From: Rhodocytophaga aerolata
GTDB lineage: Bacteria > Bacteroidota > Bacteroidia > Cytophagales > 172606-1
Direction of reading: 5' to 3'
DNA: 64,000 nucleotides
NCBI RefSeq assembly: GCF_030503435.1
Contig: NZ_JAUKPO010000001.1
Location: 248,001-312,000, forward strand
The number at the start of each line of letters is the position of its first letter. The first letter of the stretch is position 1. The notes under the pieces are model-generated. The model saw nothing but the letters and a program-made list of their open reading frames with translations, was not told where the DNA came from and did no database searches. Below, piece after piece: positions 26,187 to 34,927 of the stretch. The position numbers and the translations under genes were made by a program.

Positions 26187-26948
26187 TTAAGTTACTAGCC
26201 GGTCTGCTTGCTTATTCCGGACATAGATCAGTTTATATTTGCCCTTGTAATTTTCCCGCTGTTCTATTTCAAACTTGCCGACAGAATTAATTAAAGGCGT
26301 TAATTTTTCAAACCCGTAGTTACGGGAATCGAAGTTGGGTTGCTTTTTCTGTAGCAGGCTTCCTACATCACCCAGAAATGCCCAGCCATCTTCATCAGCC
26401 AGGTCCTCTATGGTAGAAGCAATGAGTTTGATCACTTTAGGTGTAATCCGTTCTACTTCTTCCTTTTTAGTTGTTTTGGGTTTACCGGGTGCGGAATCTG
26501 TTTCTTTGGACTGGTTTCTTAGTATTTCTATATAGATAAATTTATCGCAAGCCACAATAAATGGCTCAGGGGTTTTCTTCTCACCTAACCCGTAAACTTT
26601 CATGCCTGCCTCTCTCAGCCTTGTGGCCAGCCTGGTAAAATCGCTGTCGCTGGACACTAAGCAAAAGCCATCTACTTTGCCGGAATATAAAATATCCATT
26701 GCATCTATAATCATAGCGGAATCTGTTGCGTTCTTCCCGGAGGTATATCCGTATTGCTGCATAGGGATAATTGCATTTTCCAGTAGCACATTTTTCCATT
26801 GAGCCAGATGGGGCCGGGTCCAGTCGCCATAAATGCGCTTGATTGTGGGATTCCCGTATTTAGCTATCTCTTCCATCATCTCTTTTATATAAGCTGAAGG
26901 AATGTTATCGCCATCAATTAAGACAGCTAGTTTTATATCTTGTTCCAT
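26187..26948 (-). CDS. NYN-domain protein with OST-HTH/LOTUS module
   Basis: Protein of 253 residues. Residues about 7-145 form a NYN (LabA/DUF88) PIN-like nuclease domain with the acidic residues in VLIDGDNIP, KNATDSAMIIDAMD and LVSSDSDFTRLATRL. Residues about 170-250 form an OST-HTH (LOTUS) RNA-binding module, with GSLLQKKQPNFDSRNYGF. It is likely an endoribonuclease or RNA-processing protein; the substrate is unknown. It lies 30 bases downstream of the exported methyltransferase gene, on the same strand. Confidence 0.92.
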   Translation of the reverse strand: MEQDIKLAVLIDGDNIPSAYIKEMMEEIAKYGNPTIKRIYGDWTRPHLAQWKNVLLENAIIPMQQYGYTSGKNATDSAMIIDAMDILYSGKVDGFCLVSSDSDFTRLATRLREAGMKVYGLGEKKTPEPFIVACDKFIYIEILRNQSKETDSAPGKPKTTKKEEVERITPKVIKLIASTIEDLADEDGWAFLGDVGSLLQKKQPNFDSRNYGFEKLTPLINSVGKFEIEQRENYKGKYKLIYVRNKQADRLVT

Positions 26949-26978
26949 GTAAATATCCCCATAAGGGCGTTGTGTAGG

Positions 26979-27734
26979 TTAGTTTGTCGCTTTTTCGAAA
27001 AATAATAAATGCTGTTGTGGTAATACATCTGAAGTGTTTTTTAATTTTAAGCCTACAGCTTCCATTTCTTTGGCGGCCTGGGCTATAGTCATTTTGTGGC
27101 GTGGGCGAATGGGCACATCCGGATCTTCGGCCCGGTATTCTACCAGAGCTACCCGGCCACCAGGCTTTAGTGACTTTGCTATTGCTTGCATCATTTCTCT
27201 GGGATGCGAAAACTCATGGTAAGCGTCTACAAACAAAACAAGGTCTACACTAGCAGGCGGAAGGTTTGGATCTTGAATTGTGCCTAATACGGCTTCTACA
27301 TTTGTGGCCTTTTGTTTGGCCTTATTTGTATTCAGGTAGTCAATCATTTCCTGTTGAATGTCTACGGCCATAACTTTGCCTTGCGGAACCAATGGGCTGA
27401 TGCGGAAAGTAAAATAGCCAGTGCCTGCCCCAATATCAGCTACTACATCTGTGGATTTTAGTTGCAATGCTTGCAGGAGTACATCTGTCCGCTCTTCTTT
27501 TTCACGCCCGGGCCGTTCCAGCCAGCTGGCTCCCTGATGGCCCATGACCTGGGCAATTTCACGGCCCATATAATATTTACCGGTACCATCCGGGCTTTGG
27601 GAAGCTTTATACTGGTAAATACTATCTGCCTGGTTAGCCTTACCTTTTTCCGCTCTTTTCTGCGCACAAGCTCCCTGACTGCAAAGAAGCAAGAAGAAAA
27701 GAAAAACATGAATAGATTTTACATAGTTGTACAT
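26979..27734 (-). CDS. Exported class I SAM-dependent methyltransferase
   Basis: Protein of 251 residues that begins with a signal peptide (hydrophobic core FLFFLLLCSQG, probable cleavage after ACA) and is followed by a complete methyltransferase fold: VVADIGAGTGYFT near 100, MAVDIQQEMID and DLVLFVDAYHEF. The lipobox is poor (QGAC), so it is more likely a soluble exported protein than a lipoprotein. SAM-dependent methyl transfer outside the cytoplasm is unusual, because SAM is not known to be abundant in the periplasm. It sits between the type IX cargo gene and the NYN gene. Confidence 0.85.
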   Translation of the reverse strand: MYNYVKSIHVFLFFLLLCSQGACAQKRAEKGKANQADSIYQYKASQSPDGTGKYYMGREIAQVMGHQGASWLERPGREKEERTDVLLQALQLKSTDVVADIGAGTGYFTFRISPLVPQGKVMAVDIQQEMIDYLNTNKAKQKATNVEAVLGTIQDPNLPPASVDLVLFVDAYHEFSHPREMMQAIAKSLKPGGRVALVEYRAEDPDVPIRPRHKMTIAQAAKEMEAVGLKLKNTSDVLPQQHLLFFEKATN

Positions 27735-27772
27735 AGTAGCGTAAGCGGTATCCTTTCTAAATTGTTTAGGAT

Positions 27773-30487
27773 CTATCGCAGAATTTGCACCATACCTTTG
27801 CGATAGGTGGCAAGTTGCTTTGTAGAGAATTCATAAAAATATATGCCGTTTTGCATGCCTTCTGCCTGCCAGTTTCCTTCATAATTCTGTTTCCGGTATA
27901 TTTCTCTTCCCCACCGGTTATAAATCACTAATTCATTTTCCGGGTACAGGTGTATATTTTTTATTTCAAATGTATCATTGGTGCCATCTCCATTGGGTGT
28001 AAATACATTAGGAATACCTAAGGCGTGCAAAAACTCCAGTGTAGCTGTTGTAGACCATGATTCATAGCCTGTAGTATGTTCAACGGCTTTTATCCGGTAA
28101 TGGTGTATAAATCCATCCGTTATATCAGCTGATGTATAGGTTAGCACATCTGCTGGCAAGGTTGCCCATACTGTATAATCTGTTTCTTCATCCACACGAC
28201 GCCATACCTGGTAGACTGCCAGCCTGTTTCCCCATCCTTCATACGCATTCCAGGAAAGGTGGATCTGATTCATGGCTTCTGTTACCGTAGCCGATAAACG
28301 GATTGTTTGATGTATCGTACTCTCAACAGGTTCATTGCACATAGTTAAACCAGCCAGTTTATAGGCATAGGGGTTGTTTTCGCTGGTAATTTCTTCATCT
28401 ACATAGGTAAACAGCGTATCTGTTGGTCGTATGCTTGCTACCTTCATCCAGTTAACTGCTCCTTGCTGACGCCTGTAAATACGAACAGAATCAGTAAAAT
28501 CAAAAAATCCGGATATTTGCCCTTGCACCTGCACCTGATTATTTTTTTCTGTAGGGATACTAACAAAGTTTAAATTCAATGAAAATGGAGTGGCCTCTAC
28601 AGTTACTGTTAATGTATCGGATGTCCCATAGCAGCTTGCTTTTGCAGTCCTGTTGTCTTCTTGCAGCCAAAGCTGATGTATGCCTTCACTGTCCCAGTTT
28701 ACTGTAACCTGAGCTGTACCCTGCCCGGATAGTAGCACACCTCCCTTTATTCCCCAGGTATATAGGGAGCCATTTGTATAAGGCACGTTGTATACTTGCC
28801 CATCTTTATTGCTTAAGCAGAGTTGCGTAGCACCCTGGGGTATACCTGGCTTTAATCGCTCGGTTACACGTACCTGAAGTAATGTCTGGCTGGTACAGCC
28901 GGCTGCATTGGTAGCTATTACCTCAATAGAAGCATCTACGCGGATTGAATCCCAGTTTACCAGAATACCCTGGGTCCCCTGCCCTGCTAGGATAGTGCCC
29001 CTTTGTATATTCCACTTATACGTACTTTCTGGAGTAGCATTCTCCACCTGGTAACTCACACCTTGTGTACCAGGACATACCACCAGATTGCCTATGATTT
29101 GAGGTGGGTTAGGCAAAGGGTGCACCGTTACATGTACCACATCAGACCGTGGACAGATTCCATCATTCACAGTAACCTGGTAAGTGAGCACAACTACTGT
29201 ATCTGTTGGATTTGTGTATTGAAAAGTAGGGTTGGCACTAGTAGCATCTGTCAGAAAGTTGGCAGGCTCCCATCGGTATGTTGTATTGGCTTGAGAAACA
29301 TTTCCTAGCCGGATACTTTCATTGACACAAAGTATTTTGTCCTCACCTGCTAAAGCCCTGTTGACTGGACTATTATACAATAAATTTGAGGCAAAAGAAG
29401 GCAAATAATACGGAGCATCGGTACCCAAAGGTAAGCCTCCGGGTGTATACATACATTCCTCTCCTGGTTGTTCAGGCTTTTCTATGACAGATAATGCTTT
29501 GGTATTGGCCCGGGATATATAAATTTTGCCATCGGGAGCCAGTTGTAATCCACCAATATAGGAGCCACTGTTGCTGATAACATTTCTTGAGTTTAGTATA
29601 GCATTTTGGTCTCCATTCCGCATGTCGAACTGCAATAAGGTAGAATCCTGACTAAGATAGAGCATTGTTCCATTACTGGAAAATTCGGCTACATGTGCAC
29701 AACATGAAGCAATTCTCCGGAGGTTAGTAACTTTTCCGGTAAGCTGATCAAAATCGGCAATAACCGTAGCCGATGGGCCAGTTCCTTCATAGCTGAAAAC
29801 CAATTTATCGGAAGTGGGGGAAAACTTATAACCACCAGAACTACTCATACGAATGGGAGATGAGATAATAGGCGACTCAGAAACACCATTAGCATCAATC
29901 CGGTAAGCATATATGCGGTCAGTGGCAATACCTGATACTACACTTTCGTTAGTCTCGCCTACCAGCCAATAAATATCATTGGCACATTTGGCAGATATCG
30001 TGAAACTTCCATGAAGATTTTTATAGAGAATTTTATTTTTCTCCAATACGGCTCCTGCTCCGTTGTTAGCTTCCACATCTACTAAAGCATATACCAGGTG
30101 CTGATCAATAAAATAATCGCCCACAGCATTTATAAAACCAAGGGTAAAAATGTAGTACTTTCCTGCTTTACCTGGCGCTGGAATAATAATTACCTTTCGT
30201 AGCCTTTCGCCCCCAATGTTGGTACCATTCGCCATTACCTGGTTTTGCTTGTTCCATACCGTCTGGCTATCTGTATAGAACAGCAGGTTGCCTTCGTTAT
30301 CACAGATAGAGGCTAGTTGCTGGCTGAATACCTGCGGTGCCTGCGGATCAATTGTTACCTGGGGAGGGCTCTGGTTGAAATCCACTGTTATTTTGTTACC
30401 CAGCAGCCACTTGGTTGTTTCCCGCTGGGCATAAGTACAAGTAAGGCAAAAGAGGCTATAGCAGATAAAGCAACCTATACACTTCAT
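27773..30487 (-). CDS. Secreted protein with type B gliding/type IX sorting domain
   Basis: Protein of 904 residues. A signal peptide of about 20 residues is followed by an N-terminal WD40/propeller-like region to about 370 (KFSPTSDKLVFSYEG, GLQLAPDGKIYISRA). PKD/Ig-like domains follow at about 380-600 and a fibronectin-like pair at about 620-820. The C-terminal type B sorting domain from about 822 (NVFTPNGDGTNDTFEI, YNRWGREIYRKQNYEGNW) directs type IX secretion. It is a surface or extracellular protein with no enzyme motif. Divergent cysteine-poor sequence, normal composition. Confidence 0.9.
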   Translation of the reverse strand: MKCIGCFICYSLFCLTCTYAQRETTKWLLGNKITVDFNQSPPQVTIDPQAPQVFSQQLASICDNEGNLLFYTDSQTVWNKQNQVMANGTNIGGERLRKVIIIPAPGKAGKYYIFTLGFINAVGDYFIDQHLVYALVDVEANNGAGAVLEKNKILYKNLHGSFTISAKCANDIYWLVGETNESVVSGIATDRIYAYRIDANGVSESPIISSPIRMSSSGGYKFSPTSDKLVFSYEGTGPSATVIADFDQLTGKVTNLRRIASCCAHVAEFSSNGTMLYLSQDSTLLQFDMRNGDQNAILNSRNVISNSGSYIGGLQLAPDGKIYISRANTKALSVIEKPEQPGEECMYTPGGLPLGTDAPYYLPSFASNLLYNSPVNRALAGEDKILCVNESIRLGNVSQANTTYRWEPANFLTDATSANPTFQYTNPTDTVVVLTYQVTVNDGICPRSDVVHVTVHPLPNPPQIIGNLVVCPGTQGVSYQVENATPESTYKWNIQRGTILAGQGTQGILVNWDSIRVDASIEVIATNAAGCTSQTLLQVRVTERLKPGIPQGATQLCLSNKDGQVYNVPYTNGSLYTWGIKGGVLLSGQGTAQVTVNWDSEGIHQLWLQEDNRTAKASCYGTSDTLTVTVEATPFSLNLNFVSIPTEKNNQVQVQGQISGFFDFTDSVRIYRRQQGAVNWMKVASIRPTDTLFTYVDEEITSENNPYAYKLAGLTMCNEPVESTIHQTIRLSATVTEAMNQIHLSWNAYEGWGNRLAVYQVWRRVDEETDYTVWATLPADVLTYTSADITDGFIHHYRIKAVEHTTGYESWSTTATLEFLHALGIPNVFTPNGDGTNDTFEIKNIHLYPENELVIYNRWGREIYRKQNYEGNWQAEGMQNGIYFYEFSTKQLATYRKGMVQILR

Positions 30488-30530
30488 CAGATATATGTAA
30501 GTAAGAAGGGTGAGAGCCTCAATACAACTA

Positions 30531-31316
30531 TCAATTCATATTGCGGGTTTCTTTGAAGCTTTTATAACAATCGTTGATGGCTACTACTATTTCGTATTCA
30601 TTTTGTGCATTCACTACCTGAGCTTCAGAAAGTTTACAATACTTCATGAACTCTTCCAGATCTTTATCTTTTAACCCAGTGACCCGCTGTACAAGCTGTG
30701 CATTGAATTTGGAGTCGTATACTTTTTTGCGGGCTTCGGCGCTAAAGAGGCTATTTGCTTTTTTGATTTCCTTTGCTTCCCGGCTTAGTTTATTATAGAA
30801 GAAACTGAACGGACCGGAAATAGCTATACCTCCTGTCGGGATAGTATAAATGCCGTCTGCCAGCTTTTGACCTCTTATTTGGGGCAAACCCAACTGTGGC
30901 TGGTCAGGTAATTCCAATGCCAGAAAATCCTTTTTGAACCTCTCCTCCGTCGGAATTGCCCGTACATCTACCTCCTGTAACTGATAGGTTTTGGGACTTA
31001 ACCTAATTTCAACCAAGGGATTAATTGTATTCGTAGAAGCATCCAGTATAAGGGTATGCGTTTCATAGCCAATAGCTGAAAAAAGGATGGTATCTGCCTG
31101 GTTCATAGCAATACTAAAGTATCCTTTATCGTCACTGATAGCACCTATTTTACTCTTATTATTCAGAACGTGTACGCCTGGTATGGGAGCAGCATCTTCT
31201 TTATTCAGAATATAGCCGGAAAGCTGAATTTTATTGGCAGGCTGTTGCTGGGCATTTACTTGTATAGCGGCAAGGATGAAGAGAATAAATAGAACTGATT
31301 GAATGAACAATTTCAT
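30531..31316 (-). CDS. Exported carboxypeptidase-regulatory-like domain protein
   Basis: Protein of 261 residues. The signal peptide (MKLFIQSVLFILFILAAIQV at its start) marks the real start at 31316; a longer frame adds 41 unlikely residues. Residues about 30-120 form a CarboxypepD_reg-like beta-sandwich (KIQLSGYILNKEDAAPIPGV, GYFSIAMN, SAIGYETHTLILD). The remaining charged helical region has no recognised family; it contains KDLEEFMKYCKLSEAQV. Similar proteins occur widely in Bacteroidota as uncharacterised envelope components. It lies 43 bases upstream of the type IX cargo gene and may share its transcript. Confidence 0.82.
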   Translation of the reverse strand: MKLFIQSVLFILFILAAIQVNAQQQPANKIQLSGYILNKEDAAPIPGVHVLNNKSKIGAISDDKGYFSIAMNQADTILFSAIGYETHTLILDASTNTINPLVEIRLSPKTYQLQEVDVRAIPTEERFKKDFLALELPDQPQLGLPQIRGQKLADGIYTIPTGGIAISGPFSFFYNKLSREAKEIKKANSLFSAEARKKVYDSKFNAQLVQRVTGLKDKDLEEFMKYCKLSEAQVVNAQNEYEIVVAINDCYKSFKETRNMN

Positions 31317-31516
31317 ATACGTAGGTTTTAAGTTAGGCCAGTAACTGCTGTTTCTGCACATGCCTTTTACAATATACGACAATAATTGCACCAGTGGTGT
31401 AGCCAGCCTATAATTTCTGCCAAAGGCTTTAGTTAGCATATCTGTCTGATGCAGAAGTCGAAAGCCCTCACTTGTTGGTAAAACAGTGAGGGCCGTTAAA
31501 ATTACACAAAGTATGT

Positions 31517-32476
31517 TTATCTGGAACGGATGATGAACGTAATAGTTCCGGAAGATATAGGTGCGGGTACCGTATTGTCAGCGGTTGGGCTGAAAGTAAG
31601 CTTTTCTACCTCTCTTTTATAGAAGGCCACTACTGCCGGACTCACCGTTTTTTCTACAGGCACAACAGAGATTATTCTCCCTTCATCATCTATTTTTACC
31701 TGAAATACAATTTTGCCGCTTTCGTCTGAACCATCATTTACGTTTGGCCGGGTATCTGGTGCCCAACCCCGTATATTGTAGGCTGGTCCTGTTCCACCTC
31801 CTCCACCACCTGGCGTACCATATAAGGCTTTCGCATCCAGCTTTCCTTCCGGATTCCCTTGATCTCCTACTTTCCCTGTTTTATCACCATTATTGTTGCC
31901 AGCTACTTTGTCGCTGGTACCACCTTCTTTTCCACCTGCCCCGTCACTTTTTGTCATTAACGCATCGTTGTTAACGACGGGTTTAGGTGTTTCAGGTTTT
32001 TTTTCAGGCTCTGGTTTTTCTTCTGGTTCTGTTTTAGCTATTACTGGCTCAGGTTTTTTCTCTGGCTCTTTTTTTACAACAGGTTCCTCTTTTTTCTTTT
32101 CCGGCTTCTTTTCAACCACCACCGGGCTTTCTGTTTCAACCGGTACTACATCTGGTACATCTGGTACATCTGCCTCTGGCAAAGTTTCTGCCGGAGGGGC
32201 TGGAGAAGTTTTTACAGGTTCTGGCTGTGAAGCAGGTGGGTTGGGTTTGGCAGCCTCATTTGGCGGATTTGTATTGGCCGGTGCAAGCGACTGTACGTTA
32301 CCACTTCCAGCTTCATCGGTACCAAAGTTGAGTTCAATGCCATATTCTGGCAGGGGCGGATCGGGAGCACGCCAGGCCATAATGAAGAAAAACAGCAGCA
32401 GTAATCCGGCATGCAAAGCTACGCTTATGGCCATGGCTGTTTTTCTCTGCTTTTCTTCTTTTCTATCTGGTGCCAT
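31517..32476 (-). CDS. TonB/TolA-like energy transducer
   Basis: Protein of 319 residues. A single N-terminal membrane helix at about 15-35 (ISVALHAGLLLLFFFIMA) is followed by a long Pro/Glu/Lys-rich spacer (about 90-170), a glycine-rich stretch (GTPGGGGGGTG near 215) and a C-terminal TonB-like fold from about 240 (GKIVFQVKIDDEGRI, VEKLTFSP). It would transmit proton-motive force from ExbB/ExbD to an outer-membrane partner. It is the last gene of the six-gene envelope cluster, 52 bases after exbD. Confidence 0.9.
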   Translation of the reverse strand: MAPDRKEEKQRKTAMAISVALHAGLLLLFFFIMAWRAPDPPLPEYGIELNFGTDEAGSGNVQSLAPANTNPPNEAAKPNPPASQPEPVKTSPAPPAETLPEADVPDVPDVVPVETESPVVVEKKPEKKKEEPVVKKEPEKKPEPVIAKTEPEEKPEPEKKPETPKPVVNNDALMTKSDGAGGKEGGTSDKVAGNNNGDKTGKVGDQGNPEGKLDAKALYGTPGGGGGGTGPAYNIRGWAPDTRPNVNDGSDESGKIVFQVKIDDEGRIISVVPVEKTVSPAVVAFYKREVEKLTFSPTADNTVPAPISSGTITFIIRSR

Positions 32477-32528
32477 AAAAACTAATTAATGAGTAAATGA
32501 GCTTATTCCTTCTTTAACACCACAAAAG

Positions 32529-32921
32529 CTATTCCGGTTTCGTTGCTATGGAAACCTTAGCTTTTAAAGAAGTGGCTATTCCTCCGATTTTGGTTACATA
32601 CTTTACCGGAACTGATTCATCTACATGCAGAATAACGGCGCCTTCTTCCCCGCCAGCCAATGCCTGACGCAAATCACTTTCTATACCTGCTTCCGTAGTT
32701 TTTTTGTCGTTCACATAAAATTGCAAGTCTTTGGTAACCGTAACGCTCACTTTCTGAATTTCAATATTGGAAGCTTTACTGCTAGGCAAACTTACCGGCA
32801 AACCAGAAGGCGTAACGAAAGAAGAGGTGAGCATGAAAAAAATCAGCAACAGAAACACCATGTCTGTCATGGAGGATAAGCTGAAGCTGGGATCTACTTT
32901 ATTTTTTGATTGAAGCGCCAT
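32529..32921 (-). CDS. ExbD/TolR family protein
   Basis: Protein of 130 residues with one N-terminal membrane helix containing the conserved proton-channel Asp in LSSMTDMVFLLLIFFML, then a small periplasmic domain ending in KVSIATKPE. It pairs with the ExbB/TolQ protein to make the proton channel. Short, regular length for the family. The 101-base gap to exbB contains an internal repeat set. Confidence 0.94.
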   Translation of the reverse strand: MALQSKNKVDPSFSLSSMTDMVFLLLIFFMLTSSFVTPSGLPVSLPSSKASNIEIQKVSVTVTKDLQFYVNDKKTTEAGIESDLRQALAGGEEGAVILHVDESVPVKYVTKIGGIATSLKAKVSIATKPE

Positions 32922-32942
32922 ACCTTAATTTGAACATTAGAG

Positions 32943-33019
32943 AATTTGAAAATGTAAAAAATGATAGTGTTAGATTAACGAAGAAATTTTCAAATTATCA
33001 TATTCCCACATTTTCAAAT
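32943..33019. repeat. Three copies of an ATTTTCAAAT element in the exbB-exbD gap
   Basis: An inverted copy at 32943-32955 (AATTTGAAAATGT) can pair with either of two direct copies, at 32986-32996 (ATTTTCAAATT) or 33008-33019 (ACATTTTCAAAT). The two pairings are mutually exclusive, so a conformational switch between the cistrons is conceivable; a simple dispersed repeat is equally likely. Confidence 0.45.
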
Positions 33020-33022
33020 GGA

Positions 33023-33706
33023 TTACCGTACCTTATCGGGTTCCTGAAGCAGGTCTATAAACTCTACCGAAGAATACTCCATACTGAAAATCAGTTTTTG
33101 TACACGTGCCACCAGATAATTATACGCCAGATACGCAATAATACCCACAATTAGACCGGCAGCTGTCGTAATCATGGCCTCGTAGATACCTCCGGAGAGT
33201 AACTTAGGGCTTACTGTGCCTTCTTCCTGGGCAATGGCAATAAACGCTTGAATCATCCCGGTAACCGTACCCAAGAAACCCACCATCGGAGCAGCACCGG
33301 CTACAGTAGCCAGCAACGATAAGTTTTTTTCCAGGTTATAAATCTCTATTTTACCCACATTCTCTATAGAAGCCTCTATATTTTTAAGCGGGCTGCCTAT
33401 TCTGGATATACCTTTCTCCAGCATGCGGGCAATGGGAGTATCTGTTTGATTGCAAAGCAGCCGGGCACTAACCATATCGCCATTCAGCACCAAACTTTTT
33501 ACCCGTTCCATCAGTCCGGTGGGTGTTTTGGATGCTTTCTGGATAATTAATAATCTCTCTATAAAGATGTATACAGCAACAATAGAAAGAATAAAAAGAG
33601 GAATCATCATGAGTCCTCCGCTTAATGTCAAATCTAACAGTGACACGCCGTTATCGGCTGTAGCTGTACTTAGAGAATCTGTTGTGGTAATCTGTAAAAA
33701 ATGCAT
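33023..33706 (-). CDS. MotA/TolQ/ExbB proton channel protein
   Basis: Inner-membrane protein of 227 residues with three helices (about 28-50, 130-155, 165-190). The family segment GFLGTVTGMIQAFIAIAQEEG, which lines the channel, is present, as is GGIYEAMITTAAGL with its conserved Thr residues. It works with the ExbD protein downstream. It starts 2 bases after the SPOR-protein gene ends, showing tight translational linkage. Confidence 0.95.
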   Translation of the reverse strand: MHFLQITTTDSLSTATADNGVSLLDLTLSGGLMMIPLFILSIVAVYIFIERLLIIQKASKTPTGLMERVKSLVLNGDMVSARLLCNQTDTPIARMLEKGISRIGSPLKNIEASIENVGKIEIYNLEKNLSLLATVAGAAPMVGFLGTVTGMIQAFIAIAQEEGTVSPKLLSGGIYEAMITTAAGLIVGIIAYLAYNYLVARVQKLIFSMEYSSVEFIDLLQEPDKVR

Positions 33707-33708
33707 TG

Positions 33709-34923
33709 TTAATATTTAAAAACCCAAACTGAATTACCATATTCTGCTTTCAACTCTTGTGCCTTTTCTGCAGCAGCATTAAATGTATCAAAATCTGTAT
33801 AAGATACTTTCATTAAGTTACCAGCCATTTTAGGCATAATAACTCTTGCTCCAGTATTACCTTTCGCTACCAGCTGATTACGTAACTTATAGGCATTCTT
33901 TTCTACAGAGAATCCACCAATAATAACATAATACCGGGCTGGTGTACTGGGAGTAGCAACACTTTCGTTGCTTTCAGCAGTTTTTTCAACAATTACCGGG
34001 CTCTCGGCGATTTCTTTTTTTGCAGGTTTGCTGATTTCTCTCACTTCCGTAGGAGCAGGCTCTGGTGATGCAGATGCTGTGCTCCATTCTTCAGTTGTTA
34101 CGTCAGTAGCTGTTGTTGCCTCTGGTTCCGAAGTAGTTACATCTTCAGAAAGGGGTTCAGTAAGTGCAGTGGCTTCCTGGCTTTGTGCTAAAGTAGTATC
34201 TGCATATAGGAAAGAATCATCTATGGGTTCTTCTGTAGTAGCTGGTTTTTCTGCCTCAATATTGGTTTTCAAAGCTAGAAAAGGATCGAAACTACTAAGG
34301 GCATTGCGGCCATCACCTAAGAACAAGAAGTACCCGGCACCACCGGCAAGCAGCAACAACCCGGGAACAACAATAGCTAACAACAATCTGGTACGCGATC
34401 TTCTGGGTTGCTCCGGATAAAAAACTCCCTCTTCTTCGTCGCTGTAGTTTTCATCATGTACCATGGCAGCACGGTCTTTGGTTTTAAATTTATTATGGGT
34501 AGCCACCCGTTCAATGGGTTTGTACTCAAGCTTGGGTAACCCAAAGCTGCCACTCAGATAATTGATAGTGGTATCTGGCTCAAACTGTAGCTTCTGCTCA
34601 TGATTGAGATACAGGGTACCTATTTCATTAAAAACATATTTATCCTTCTGCCCGATTTCCGTTTTTACCTGGTTTATAAAATCACGGATCACCTGTAAGG
34701 CATCTTCCCGGCTCATGTTCTCACTGCTGGCAATCTGACTGGTTAACAGGCCGTCGTTAAGCTTCAGCATCTCGTTGAAGGCGATGTGCTTGGAAGGCGG
34801 CAAAAAGGTATGAGTTACGGGATGAATTTCGGCACTCACATAATTGGCAATGAACCCGCCAAATTCAGGGATCACTACACAATCATATTCAAATAATAAG
34901 TTTTTTATATGTTTCTCCACCAT
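33709..34923 (-). CDS. HU-CCDC81 and SPOR domain membrane protein
   Basis: Protein of 404 residues. Residues about 1-130 match the paired HU-CCDC81 domains found in Bacteroidota (LLFEYDCVVIPEFGGFIANY, NEIGTLYLNHEQKLQFEP). A membrane helix follows at about 178-202. An acidic, Thr/Glu-rich periplasmic linker (205-325) leads to a C-terminal SPOR domain at about 330-404 (RYYVIIGGFSVEKNAYKL, NSVWVFKY) that binds denuded peptidoglycan in the family. The cytoplasmic HU-like part may bind DNA or oligomerise. Gaps of 4 and 2 bases to its neighbours show an operon. Confidence 0.92.
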   Translation of the reverse strand: MVEKHIKNLLFEYDCVVIPEFGGFIANYVSAEIHPVTHTFLPPSKHIAFNEMLKLNDGLLTSQIASSENMSREDALQVIRDFINQVKTEIGQKDKYVFNEIGTLYLNHEQKLQFEPDTTINYLSGSFGLPKLEYKPIERVATHNKFKTKDRAAMVHDENYSDEEEGVFYPEQPRRSRTRLLLAIVVPGLLLLAGGAGYFLFLGDGRNALSSFDPFLALKTNIEAEKPATTEEPIDDSFLYADTTLAQSQEATALTEPLSEDVTTSEPEATTATDVTTEEWSTASASPEPAPTEVREISKPAKKEIAESPVIVEKTAESNESVATPSTPARYYVIIGGFSVEKNAYKLRNQLVAKGNTGARVIMPKMAGNLMKVSYTDFDTFNAAAEKAQELKAEYGNSVWVFKY

Positions 34924-34927
34924 ATGA

